Below, piece after piece: positions 21,696-33,516 of a stretch of 64,000 nt of DNA (the stretch's first letter is position 1; each line of letters opens with the position of its first letter). Below the pieces are notes generated by a model. That model worked only from the letters and a program-made list of their open reading frames with translations. It was not told the DNA's origin and did not search any database. Source of the DNA: Hawksworthiomyces lignivorus (Eukaryota > Ascomycota > Sordariomycetes > Ophiostomatales > Ophiostomataceae); contig NTMA01000039.1 of the NCBI GenBank assembly GCA_002917075.1, positions 310,001-374,000 on the forward strand. Reading direction: 5' to 3'. The position numbers were made by a program, and so were the translations under genes.

Positions 21696-24600
21696 GATTG
21701 CGGGATATCAGCGATCCCTCCGTTGGCGCACTTCTTGACAAAAACTTTCTATTTCTTGTGAATGAGCTGTCTAACTGTCAAGTCGAGCCGCAGTCAAGGT
21801 GTACCAGCTAATCAGACGCCACATAAGATACGTAGAGACGTTAAGAGCCTGCCTGGGTATGATGCTAAACAAGTCCGGAAAAAGAAATAATGGCGATCCG
21901 GAAGTAGAAGCATGCGGAAGCCAAAAGGAAAATCAGGCAGACAGAAACGACTGTTCGGGCTACGAGCCACGCTGCATGGCTCAAGCAGAGGCGCGGGAAC
22001 AGAAAGCGGAATATACGATGAAAGCAGATAGGTATGCTATTCGATGGTGAGGACGATCTTCACCCTAAACCGGTATACCATTCAGAAAGCCACAGACGCC
22101 TTCTCAAGTTCGTCGATGGTCTAGACCAACTCGTCGGTCAGAGCCAAGACAGGGCAAGAGTAAGTAGAGGCACCAAGTGAGAGACAAAAACGAGCGTGCT
22201 TAGGGCTGAAGAAAAAGCATATTAGTGAAAATCATGGAAATTCGGTGAAGATATTCTAAGACAAAGGAATTAGGAAAGCTGTCAGATGTGTATAATGAGG
22301 GAAAGCGAGACGAAAGGAACAGAGGCTGATAAATGCCAAGCTAGTCTTGATGATTCGTGTCAATGGGCTAGAACAGCCACAAGGAATCCTCACGAGAGCC
22401 GGGGAACAAAGCAATTGGAAGGATGGAGAGAAATCCAAGAGGCATAATGGCCAGGCCAAGACCGAAAAGCTACAGCAATACTCTGGCCAAGAGACGGCAG
22501 CAAGATGGCGCGATTACTTGGGGAAGGGAGAAGTGGTTGGACATACAGAAGTAAACAGCTCGCTGTTGGATGTCGCCGAGCGAGCGCAAGTCTTCCTTGA
22601 TGCTTGCTCAAAACTGGAGATTTGTACGTTCAAACCCCAATAATGAGCTCACGCAAATGTACACGAAATAGGATATTCATCGACACTGGTCTGCAGGATT
22701 TGCGACTTTTACGAGGATTCTTTTGCGAGAACGAGGGCCTGCTTACTCCCCCGCCGAGTCAGGCTTCTTTGCACTCTGCAGCTCTTTTTTTCCACGAGGA
22801 ACTCAAGCCGCTCTTCTCTGGGGCATCTGAAAAGAGGTGTTTGGAGCAAACTTTGTCACTGCTTGAACAGGTTGGGTGGAGTGGCATTGGACGGAGGTCC
22901 CGAAAGTCCACAGAGGGTTGCATCCTGCAGCAGCAAAGACGCTATTTTCCTTCCCTGCTTTCTTGAGCGAGAGCAGACCAGGGATTGGCCCTAGAAGTTT
23001 TTGGACTGCATTCTGAGCACAGCACACCGCCCAGCATGCGAGCTTAAGCCCCAAACTTGCGGACAGTAACGTAGTCCTGAATGAGAAGGGGGGGGAGGTT
23101 GTGGTGGATACTGCTGACAGAAGAAAAGGCCCTCAGCCTTGCTGCCCAGCCTCCAATTCTTCGGAGTTCACAAGAAAAAAAAAAGCAAGCAACCAAGCAG
23201 CCAGCAGCACAGGCCGCTCTTACACGCTACAAAACAAAGAACGGAATATGCCAAGCAAGCCCTGTGGGAAAGAGAGTCTTGGAAGAAACAAAAAGAAAGG
23301 CACAAGAAAGCACAATAATCCTAAGCATAAAGAGCAGATCGAAGAGAGTAACGGAAAAGGGAAATAAGATTCGGCGACTGCAAATGAGGAAAGACGAGGA
23401 GTGCGAAGTGCGAAGTGCGAAGTGCGAAGTACGAAGTGTGAACGAAGTAATGACATGGAAATGGACTTGCTGGAGGTGGCCTGGCTCTTGGGCGGGCGTC
23501 GGCCGGGGGCAACTGGCGACGAGGACATAATGCCCCGCGGGTTGCGGACGACTGCTCCCTTTCGCTTGTTTATTCCACTTGGTATGCCTGTCATACATAT
23601 ATGGCATCTTACTATCTCTTCGTTCCATCGGTACCTACGTCGAAAGATTTCCCACGTTTTGTCGTGCTGGAACTGGGTCGGCAGAGACGCTTGACAGCAG
23701 GCAGGGATTATACCTGCCTAGGTTACTTTTTTCCATCGCAAAATGCGGCTTTCACACTCTGCTCATCCGTTCTCGTTTTCTGCTTCCTGTCTGCTGTTTC
23801 CCAGCACACCCTCTCTTTCTTTGCTGCATTCGCTTTCGTCTGCCCTCCACCATTTGGCTTCGTATTTGTACGCCTTCGTATCTGCTCACGGCGTATCAGA
23901 ACGCTGTGCAACCACCGAAACAAAACATCTGGCGTAGGGCTGTAAATAGGACGACTGGGGTTTTTGTTTTTGCCCCTTCTTTTCTTTTCCATCGCCTAGC
24001 TCTTCAGAATCACGTCCCGTCAGGCCTTTCTTCAAATTTGATATCCACTTGGCTTCGCTGCTCTTGTCTGTCGCTAAATATATTTTATGTTTATCTGACA
24101 GCAGCGCTATTCCCGCGGGCCTCTTTTCTCGCTCTTTTCAAGCCGCTTCCGGACATTTTGCATGACCCCTGCTTCCAACTACAGTGGGAGAGTGGCAAGC
24201 TTGTTGGCTGCTCCAACAACAAGATTAGAAGCTCTGTCGGGCTACCCTTCAAGGGTCCCGCCTGTCAGCTGACAGGCGGATACTCATTTCGAAAGACTGG
24301 ACATTGGAGACTATCTCAAAGAGCTTGCCTTCTTGCACTCCAATGCACCCGTAAACACCCATCTGGCACTTCCCTTTTGTCTTCAGAGGCTGCAGCTTGT
24401 CTCTTCGAGAGACCGACAGACCTGTCATCTGCAGTAGGTAGAAACATGCGCAAAGGGGAAAACGGAACCAGCCACACTATATCGCTTTTTCCCGCCAGAA
24501 CTCACCTGCCGATCCACGCCGATCCTGCCCTATGCTGATGGCGAGCTCGCTGTTCTGTACTCGTACTAAAGGCCCGTCTCGGGTACCATTGAAGGATTGT

Positions 24601-27600
24601 AGACGGCGGGGAGAGCACACTGACGGCACGATACACACTGTTTCAGTACTTGTAAGGCGCCATTTACTGGACGGAATTTTTTGTAGACCACACAGTGCAT
24701 GCATAAAGTGCTAAAATGGTCGGTCTGCACCTCGAGGGCCCGTCAACGACTGATTATCCACTCAAACGGTCTGCTAGAGCCTTAAGACAGCAGGCGATGT
24801 TGCGCTGGATGTAACCTCAACCGACAACTCGGATGACCTAGTCCTCATCCAGACTAGTGAGGCTTAAATATAGGCCAATCAGTGTACGACAAGCATTCGG
24901 CTGTCTTACTGCGCATGTACGCCTCCACCAACCCCCTCCTCGTCTTTTCTTGTCTCTTCGCCGCCTATCTCTGCCTCTCTCGTCTCTTCTGCACTTTTCT
25001 GCTCTTTTTTCTGACTGCATCCTCCATCTCACCACTCCCGAGCTGCTTTGCCTCATTGGTATACCCTTTTCCAGTAAGGCACTGCCCAAAAAAAGCTCAA
25101 GTAGTAACCAAGTCTTCCTCCTCAGTGGAGAACAACACGGCACAGCCTCGAATTTACGAAGGCACCATCGATCAGATGCCATTCTCACCAATATTTTGTA
25201 CTCGTATCTGAAATAGAACTGAAATGAAGTGAACATTTTGTGTTTAGATAGACCACTGCAGGAACATTTCTGCAATCGGTTGGCGTTCTCAGCTCCGCCA
25301 CATCGGATGTTGGATCTCTGCCTACCTACGATGCCGATGGTTTGTGATCTTCTCCGCAAAAGGAAGCATTTTTCGAGTTGCGGGACGTCAGGGACGCAAC
25401 AACAACTGCCATGGGTACGCAGTACTTGGTCTGCAATTGCGTCGTGCATCTGTCCAACGCATGTTCGGTGACAGGCTGGAAGATGAGGGACAAGATGCAA
25501 GAGTCGGCCGGAAGTGCTCGCGTCGCGGGTTTTGCTACAGAAAGCGAGCGATTGCGATAACGAGCGGTCCGCTTTCTAACACCTCAAAAAGGAAAAACAC
25601 GAGCAAGTCAACCAAGGTTCAAAATCTCACTGATTACCCACAGTGATGTTGTTCGGTCCCGATAGATACTCGCAGAAGTCTTGTCTGTCCACACGCAACC
25701 ACCCTTCGCGATGAGAACCTCGTTTGGAAACCAATTGTCGCCAAGGGCTACGTTGTATAAGCACGTCCAGTGTAGCTATAAGCCTAAAAGCAAGTAAACG
25801 GAAAATATTTGTATCAGTCTCTCGCAGACCAACAACGCCACGAATTATAGGATAAGGCCCAGCCACGTTGGGCTGCTGATTTTCAAGGGTAGACGGCCCC
25901 CACAAGCAAGAGCCTTTGGGTACATTTGCTATGAGGCGAAAACCCTTGCCTTGTTATTATCTGTGCCGCATCACTTTCTTTCTTTTTACCTAGGCTTAGA
26001 GCCTACTTTTTTATTTTTTTTTTTTTTGCTGTCACTTGTCGGCCATGAGTTAAGCATGCCTGTCAACCGGGCTCTTGGTGCAAATTCCAGCCCTGCCGAA
26101 GACCCGGGTATAATGAGCTCCTCGCTGGGCTACGAATGTACTCTGCTCTCTTGTCATGGCGACCCCTGTCTTGTTGCTGTGATGCCCCTCTTTCCCACCT
26201 TCTCTCGCGTCATCTCTGCATATACGCTTTTTACGATTACTACGAGCTAGGCGAGTATTTCCCTTCCAAACCTAGAGAGCTCGGAGTCCTCCAGAAGGGG
26301 AAGTTTGCCTTGCGCTTTTTCCACATCTTGGCGGCCAACTCTTTCCCTTTCTCTCCAGCCAAAAGCGTCTGGCACGACACAGAACATGCTGCGTGATGTC
26401 CTGTGGTTTTTGTCCCATGCGCGATAATCCAGTACTAGTCGGCAGCCAAGAGCAAAATAAAGGCAATCGATCAAGATGGTTGTAAAATGTCGACCTTTTT
26501 AAGAGGTCAAGATGCGAATAAAATAGCTTGGCCATCTTTCTCGGCCATGCAATGAAATAACACTGCGGGTTTAGTCCGCTCTGCTGCACGCATCGCGACC
26601 ACTGCGGCAATCAGACGGACAAGGCTTTGCTGCTCTCTGCCTACTGTGTCTAATGCTACCACGCCTTTTCCGTTCTCATCCAATCGCCAGAACATGACTA
26701 CGCAACAAGTTTTGGCTCCCTCCTGTAATATTGTGTAGCTTTGCAATAATATGCTTTTCCCTCACGATACATTTTACTATGGTTGCGTGTAAGTCGCTTT
26801 GTCTTGTTACCTTCGGCTATGCTCCAATGCTTCATCAACAACACTCTGTTGTACGTTTTTTTTTTAGCTTGTTCACCTCTTGCTTCTCCACAATACTTTC
26901 TCATCCGGCCTCCCTCCCTTGTCCAGCAGGGGTCCTTTTATCACCAACACCGCATGTACTCGTACCTCGTTCTGCACTTGTCCTTGTGAGCACAACTGAA
27001 TGCGTAAGGTCCCCGAGGGAACGTGTACTTTTGTGTTGGGGGCGGCTATTTCCACCCATGCCCTGCAGCAGTCTCTCAACCTTTACCAAGTCAGGGACCC
27101 TCACGTACAAGGGTGATCTTCGCCGGACTTCAACCGCTTCTCCATATCTTTTCCCTCTCTTGGTCAAAGGACCAAGCTTGCAACTATCATTTTGGAAGGG
27201 AAGTTCCGTAAGGCCTTTCTTGGCATAGCCTTTGTCTTATATCAGAACGCTGTTAGTGGTGTTACTTATTATTATTTTGCCTTTCCTTGGTCTCTCATGT
27301 CTCTACATCCTGCTTAGACCGAGTTTTCTGCTATAAGGCTAAGCTACAGTTAAACACAGTCGCCTTCGTCCTTACGAGCTACTCTTTCGCTTACCTATCA
27401 GTTCAAGAAAAAGGGTCTCCTAAACAGTAAATAGACGAATGAAAGGAACAAAAAGATCCAATCCCTCAACCGCAAATAAAGTCTGCCTGAGCATCTAAAA
27501 GGGACATCTCTGTCAGCCGCTGTAACTGTAAACTACACCCCCTCCCTCTCTACCGAGCATGCAAGGACCTGGACCCAGAGGGAGAGCTTGGAGCCTGGCA

Positions 27601-28102
27601 ACAGCCTCAACCGCCCCACCCTTCTTTTTGAATCTGATGCCAGGGTCTGTTCTATTCCGTGTTAGGTCTGCTCTCCCACTTACACGTAATGTACCTTCGA
27701 AGATGTTCGAGCATGCACGACGTACTACCCATATATGAGCTGCTGCATGAGCTCCGTTTTTGCTTTCTCCTAGCCATCTCTTTTTTTTCTCACGAACTCT
27801 CTCTCCTCTACTCTTATCTCCTTGCATTCCCCCCCCTCATATCGTCACTGCCAATCTCTCACTCATTCGTTAAGACGATCGTTCACGAAGCTGTCTATCG
27901 CTTGACCAAACACATTCGCTTTGCCTTTATAAGGCAATCTTGACATCAGCGAACTCAACGCTGCTTCGTCTGTTAAAAACTTTCTGCAGAGAAAGCTCGC
28001 AGAGACTTTCCCCATATGTGCCCTGACCTTTTGGGGTTCTCATAAAAAAGGGAGCTTGGCAAACAGAAAAAGAGAAGGACCAAAAAAGACGCCACAGCAG
28101 AC
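21696..28102. other. 6.4-kb gene-poor spacer between two surface-protein genes
   Basis: No credible protein gene on either strand. The longest frame (23579-24538) is rich in Cys, Leu, Ser and Phe, as expected of pyrimidine-rich noncoding DNA. It contains a heptamer microsatellite (23402-23445), many CT-rich stretches on the plus strand and short T runs (near 26011-26029 and 26859-26866). It is probably long promoters and leaders of the flanking genes, or unannotated noncoding transcripts. Confidence 0.5.
23402..23445. repeat. Heptanucleotide microsatellite (TGCGAAG)n
   Basis: Four perfect copies of TGCGAAG followed by TACGAAG and TGTGAAC. The period of 7 is not a multiple of 3, so a translation cycles every 7 residues, which produces the spurious repetitive frames seen here. 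Confidence 0.85.
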
Positions 28103-30853
28103 ATGACCGGCTCATCAACAATACGCCGGCTCGCCGCCTTGCTTTTGGCCTCATCCAGCATCGTTGCTGCGCAAAGCAACTCCACGTACAATAGCCCAGC
28201 TCCCACACCTGCCAGCCCAGACGCGGTGACGGCGGACGGTTTCAGGAGATGCGACCAGTGGTGCACAACTACCGAGTGGTGCACAACCACCAAGACCAAG
28301 ATTAAGATCGAATACTGCACAGTTACCACGACTGTTTCCATTGAGTGCGTTCATCCATAGCATTGCTGTAGCCAACAGTATCTGACTGGAAACTGACACA
28401 AATTCATATCTAGGCCGAGCTGCACTCCACAGACTGTGACAGAGCCAGCATCTACGTTTACGGACGATATCAGCGTGACGGTCACAGAGAGTGCATCAAC
28501 GGTGACCCTGCCGGCTTCGACTGTGACGGAGTCGGGTTCGGTTGTTACCCTGCCTGCTTCGACGGTGACGAAGTCTGGGTCGGTCATCGTCATACCTGCT
28601 TCAACAGTGACAGAGCCAGCGTCTACGGTTACGGACGATATCAGCGTGACGGTCACAGAGAGCGCATCAACGGTGACCCTGCCGGCTTCGACGGTGACGG
28701 AGTCGGGATCGGTTGTTACCCTGCCTGCTTCGACGATCACCCTGAGCGCATCAACGGTGACCCTGCCTGCTTCAACGGTGACGGAGTCGGGATCCATTAT
28801 CATCCTGCCTGCGTCAACCGTGACAGAGTCCGGGTCGGTCATCACCTTACCTGCTTCAACGATCACTCTTCCCGGCACAACTATCACCAAGCCTGCCTCC
28901 ACGATAACTGTTTCATCAATTGAGCCCGGTCCGACGGTGACTGTTTCTTCTATCGAGCCTGGCCCAACGGTGACGGTTTCGTCAATTGAACCTGGCCCTA
29001 CAGTAACAGTTACGTCGGTCGAGTCCGAGGCGCCCGTGACAATAACTGAGTCGGGTTCAGTTATCGTCATCTCCGCCTCCACTGTGACTGATGATATAAC
29101 CATCACGCTCCCTGCATCGACAGCGACGCTTCCTGCCAGCACGGTCACGCTGTCGGGCCAAACTATCACCATCCCAGCGTCTACCATCACTTTGTCTGGA
29201 TCCGTTACTACCCTGCCAGGCGCTGTGCAGACAGTCACGGTGACCTCTACCCTCCCGGAGTCGACAACCACGTTTGTTGAGGTGGGCAGTCTGACTACAT
29301 TGACTGTGACGTCTGTTGTTCCCGCCTCGACACTCGACGTGACCATCACAACTACTGTGACAGAACCCGAAGAAGTCGTCACCCTGACGACCACTGCCAG
29401 GACGACAGTGTCGGTATGCGCGGTTCCGACCAGCAGCGGCGTGATCCTGCCTTCGCTGGCGGCGAGCAGCGACCTGACATGGGGCTGTCTGCCCGGCTTT
29501 GTGTGCAGCCCGCCGAAGCCGGCAGGATGCAACGTGTTTGAGGACTCGCCGTCCGACACGTTCGCTTGCAAGCCGCAAGACTGTATCAAGTCGCCTGAGT
29601 TCCCGATCATCATGTGGCCAGAAAACCAGACGTCGTACTACCCGCCGACGAAGGGCTACTTCAACTTGGCGCCGCCGGCCTTTGGTCTCAGCTACGGCAT
29701 CTTCGAAGAGGAGCTCATTGTCGAGGAGTTTAACGGCCACGTTTTCACGGTGACCACCGGAACGTGGCTGACCCAGTCGACCATCACGCACTACCCCCCG
29801 CCGTCGACATCGACTCCCGCCGTGACCTCTGTCAAGGCGCGCAACGCGCTCCGGTCCCTCTTCAAGCGCGACGACACCATCATTCCGGCCGTGTGCTACG
29901 ACGTCTGCAACGACGCCTACCTGGAGGCCCAATCCGTCGGCAAGACGCCGGGCCTCTGCAGCCCGACCTCGGCCTTCACGCAGTACTACAACGGCTGCAA
30001 CGAGTGCGTCGACAGCAACTCGGCGCAGGGCAAGATCACGACCAAGGCCTACCTGGTCGAGAAGTTCTCGCAGTTCCTCAACTACTGCGCGACCATCCCC
30101 GCCACCTCCCAGCAGTCGTCCAACGCGCCCCAGAGCCAGCAGTCGGGGACGCCGACCATCCAGTCGTCCTCGCAGGCCGCTCCCAGCTCGTCCAACCCGG
30201 TCCCGATCACCACGGCCACCCCGACGACTTCTTCTACGACTTCCACGACTCCCACGTCTTCCACGACTCCCACGTCTTCCACGACTTCCACGACCCCGAC
30301 GAGCTCTGCGCCCGCTCCTCCCACTACGTCGAGCACTACTGCCAGCACCTCGTCGACTCCGCCTGCTGCGTCCTCTTCGACCCCCGCACCGCCCGCCTCG
30401 AGCTCGCCGGCCTCTTCCGCAGCCCCGAGCAGCGCCGGCCCTAGCCCCAGCGCGAGCTCAAGCGCGGGTTCCAGTGGCACCTCAGGCGAGAACCCCGGCA
30501 GTCCAAGCGTGCCAAGTGCCGGAGGCAGCAGCAGCAGCAGCAGCAGCTCTACAAGCAAGACCACTTCCACCACAAGCACCAGCACTAGCACCGGCACCGG
30601 CACTGGCACCAGCACTAGTACCAGCTCCAGCACCAGCTCCAGCACCAGCGCTGCCACGAGCCCCACCCAAGGCTCGGGCGGCGGCGGAGGCGGAGGCGGC
30701 AGCGGTGGCGGCAACGGCACGACGCCTGCGGTCGTCTCGCCTTCGCCTTCCGTCGTGACCGTCAGCGGCTCATCTCGGCTGGCGTCTGCAGCACCCGTCT
30801 TCTCGGCCTTGCTGTCGGCCGCAGTTGCTGTTGCTTTCTTGGTTCTTGCGTAA
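28103..30853 (+). CDS. GPI-anchored Ser/Thr-rich repeat cell-wall protein (adhesin-like)
   Basis: Two exons, 28103-28344 and 28414-30853 (893 aa); intron GTGCGT to TAG, phase 2. It opens with a signal peptide (LAALLLASSSIVAA) and a Cys-containing head (CDQWCTTTEWC). Residues about 80-400 are tandem Thr/Val/Ser repeats built on ASTVTLP and ASTVTESGS, then four copies of an 11-residue SSIEPGPTVTV-type unit. A Cys-rich globular region follows (WGCLPGFVCSPPKPAGC, then KPQDC), a KRDD Kex2-like site, a second Cys motif (CYDVCNDAYLEAQSVGK), a Ser/Thr/Pro-rich stalk, a Gly run and a terminal hydrophobic tail fitting a GPI signal. Such proteins are heavily O-mannosylated and wall-linked. Adhesion is inferred, not shown. 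The 171-bp repeats make it prone to copy-number change. Confidence 0.85.
28441..28745 (+). repeat. 171-bp intragenic tandem repeat
   Basis: A 57-codon block starting AGAGCCAGC at 28441 recurs at 28612 with few substitutions, the second copy diverging after about 130 bp. It encodes the EPAST..TDDISVTVTE block. Confidence 0.8.
28913..29044 (+). repeat. 33-bp intragenic repeat, four copies
   Basis: Units at 28913, 28946, 28979 and 29012 encode an 11-residue SSIEPGPTVTV-type repeat; the fourth is diverged. Confidence 0.8.
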
Positions 30854-31532
30854 TCACGAAGATGACCGGCCAGATTGGGCCGCCTCTTCTTGTTCTCTTT
30901 TTATCTCTTTCTCGTCGCTCCTTTTAATGTGATAATGTCTATTCTCTGCATTCATTTAACGACAGCATGTGTTTTGCGAAGGCGGAATTAATGATGGACC
31001 GGAAGGGCCGGTATATATGTTAATGCAGGTATTTTTGAACGTTCTTGGTTTTTTTTTTTTTGGTAAGCCTCTGTTCCGAGGAGGACATTAGGGAGGAAAA
31101 GAGGAGGGTATAATGAAATGCTCGGAACAGAGCGATTGTTTGATGGGAAACAAAATGCATACATGGATGATGTGGGAAGAAAAAGGGTGGCATATATCCA
31201 CCCTGGCTCTGGCTGGCGGTATTTCAGCCTTTGGATTTTTTCTGATTCTCTTCGATCTTTAACAACTACAGTAAAAGGCGAAATGGGTATCGCAAAAAGT
31301 TTTAGTCAACTTTATTAAGGACCTTGAGAAACGTATTGTGGCTGTGTAACTTTAAATATAAGCTTGCAACAACGAGGTACTTCAGAGGCACTCCTTAGCG
31401 ATTTGTCTGTTGATTCCTATGGCCGTGTTTAAAAGGTGCCTGGCGCCCATCTACCGTCCCTTCTTTTTACTTCGCTCTTCCTCTTCTTCCATACCGTTTC
31501 TACTAGGGTCAGTTATTTTGCTAGTTACGATT
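30854..31532. other. Intergenic, 3' flank of adhesin-like gene
   Basis: 679 bp of mostly AT-rich DNA with a T13-type run near 31050-31062. No gene was seen. It precedes the transposase relic. Confidence 0.5.
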
Positions 31533-32240
31533 ATGGCACCGCAACTAGATTCCGCAACGCATATTCTGATTAAAACTGTGTTGTCACAAGGATGTAAGAC
31601 TCAGCTAAGAGCCTCAAAGGCCTCGTGCAAGATGCACACTGTCCAGAGAATTCGCCTACAGACACAACAGTCCGAAATGCACACCCGACAAACGGCCCGC
31701 CTCGGCCGCCGTAGCTGCATAACACCTGAGATGCAGAAATATCTTTGCGACATAATAAGCGAACGACCATATTTTGTGTCGGAGCGAGATGGCAGATCTC
31801 CTCCATCGTAAGTTTAAGAGAAAAGGTATCGGAGCGATCGATCGGTCGAAGCCTGCGATCAATTGGCTGGCTGAGAAAAAAGATCCATCGTATCGCGCAA
31901 TAGCGAGATGCCGACCTTCGAGACCATTATCTACACAGGATAGCGTAGTACAAGTCCTACCAACTTATCTTTGCAGACGAGCCGGGCTGTGACGGAAGGG
32001 CAGGATACCGGCACTTGGGATGGTCCCCGAAGGGATCTTCTCCAGTCCAGGTTACCAAGTCCGTTCGTGAGAAAAGATGGCATATTCTTCCAGCGTACGC
32101 ACAAGACGGTGTTTTGCTAAGCCGAGTATACCAAGGATAAACCGATAGCGAGGTGTTTGAAGATTTTATCGCTCAGTTGCTACGACACTATGGTGGATAC
32201 CCAGAGCCAAAATCCGTAATCGTGATGGACAATTCAAGAG
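31533..32240 (+). pseudogene. Tc1/mariner-type DDE transposase relic
   Basis: From ATG 31533 (MAPQLDSATHILIK) the frame shows the N-terminal HTH region (TVQRIRLQ, GRRSCITPEM). A frameshift near 31775-31785 moves it into the frame of SEMADLLHRKFKRK. Further shifts lead to RDADLRDHYLH, the first catalytic Asp region FADEPGCDGRAGYRHLGWSPKG, ILPAYAQDG-like remnants, and the second Asp at VIVMDNS, after which homology stops. The third acidic residue and the 3' end are missing. At least three in-frame stops interrupt the translation; two look like CAG to TAG changes. The family match (fungal DDE endonuclease, Tc1/mariner) is from recognition, not a search. No terminal inverted repeats were found. 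It is clearly inactive. Confidence 0.8.
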
Positions 32241-32324
32241 GATGACCCAGACGGCGACTGTCCGGAATGTAAGGGCGAGACGCCGTCCGAAACGCCATGA
32301 TATCTGTGTGAATATGCATCTTCT

Positions 32325-32899
32325 CTAGGTATCATTTCGTCGCTCTAGCAAAATCCTTTCTCCAGCAATATTTGACATTTTTGCGCCACCCCAAGGATAC
32401 TTCATGAAGTACTTTTTGTAGCCAGGGACATTCGTAGCCGTTTGACAAACACCTTATCTCATGTCAGGTCATCATAAATACCTGAAAGATTAAGAGAAAA
32501 GTTGTGTACATACCATGTACCATTTTGTCGAAAAGCAGGTCATGTCGTATTTTTTGTAGTTCGTCCTTCGTCAGATCATTTGTGTAATTAAAGTCATAGA
32601 TGAAACAGCCCCAAACAGGTTTTGAAGATTCAAATTTGGGGGGAAAGATGCGGCTCGTCATGCGGTATATCTTGTTGGCGGGTGGTAAAGGGTCGGCGAA
32701 GAATCTGAGAAGCAAAAAACTGCCCAAACACTTCTACTCTTTCTCCCGGTTTGGCATCGATGTCGGTAACCAAGGCTCTGATAATCAAGCGAAAAGGCTC
32801 TTCAAGATCGCATTGTGGACTGCTTTTCGTACAGACTGCTAGGCAGTGCCGTCCATCTCGCGTTGCGATTAGGAAACTCGATAATGACGAAGCAATCAC
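32325..32899 (-). pseudogene. Possible degraded spliced gene fragment, unknown product
   Basis: Minus-strand frames here look more protein-like than the surroundings: CDLEEPFRLIIRALVTD (about 32815-32760), then PVWGCFIYDFNYTND to DLLFDKMVHG (about 32620-32513) followed by a GTATGT donor, then VPGYKKYFMKYPWGG ending at TAG 32325. The first two blocks are in different frames and I could not join them with a phase-consistent intron, so a frameshift is likely. WGCFIYDFNY recalls the opening motif of several uncharacterised fungal proteins, but I cannot name a family. It sits directly beside the transposase relic. Confidence 0.3.
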
Positions 32900-33516
32900 C
32901 CAAAACAGACGAAATCAACGGACGGGTAGATGAGTGAAGGCCTTGTTTAGCAGAACAACGAAAGATAAATTACTTCCACCCTGCAAAGCTACACAAGCCA
33001 CAAGGCTACCCCAACATTCTTAAAATGGCTTAATCAACGACACTTTTACGTACTGTAGTTTATCCGTCGTGTTAGAACAATAATTAACGATACTTGGGAA
33101 GTACAGTTATAAGCGAAATTGGTGTCCTTTGTTACTCTTTATGAAACTTACAGCACAAATCAAGTATCACTTAAAGAAACAATTAAGCATATGGAGTACA
33201 CTGCAGGTGCATTATAAACCGCCTTTGGCCAGACCCTTCGGTCGAGCCCTTTACCTCCAGGGGCTTTTAGCAAGTTATCGCTAAAGGTGGCTTGAGACGT
33301 TGAGGTTGGCCGCTCCCCACAACTTAGACCGAGGCACCTCTTCTCGAAGATGCTAGAACATTCATCCAAGCCAAATCAAAAGTATAAATTTGTTGTAGCC
33401 CCTTGGACCCGTATAAGGGCAAAGGAATTAGAAAAAAAAAATAGTATATAACCAACTAGTTAACACTTTCAACTTTAGTCCACCATGTCCCTTTAGATAG
33501 ATTAAAAGCTTATCCC
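32900..33516. other. AT-rich spacer downstream of HNWD gene
   Basis: 617 bp, including presumed HNWD 3' UTR. No gene was seen. Confidence 0.5.

Noticed and set aside
23579..24538. 319-codon plus-strand frame in the 6.4-kb spacer
   Set aside because: Amino-acid composition (Leu, Ser, Cys, Phe) is that of pyrimidine-rich noncoding DNA. There is no motif and it starts with a GTG.
28351..29613. 420-codon minus-strand open frame opposite the adhesin-like gene
   Set aside because: It is the mirror of the Thr/Val repeats: ACG-GTG-AC periodicity reads open on both strands. The plus strand has signal peptide, intron, Cys motifs and GPI tail.
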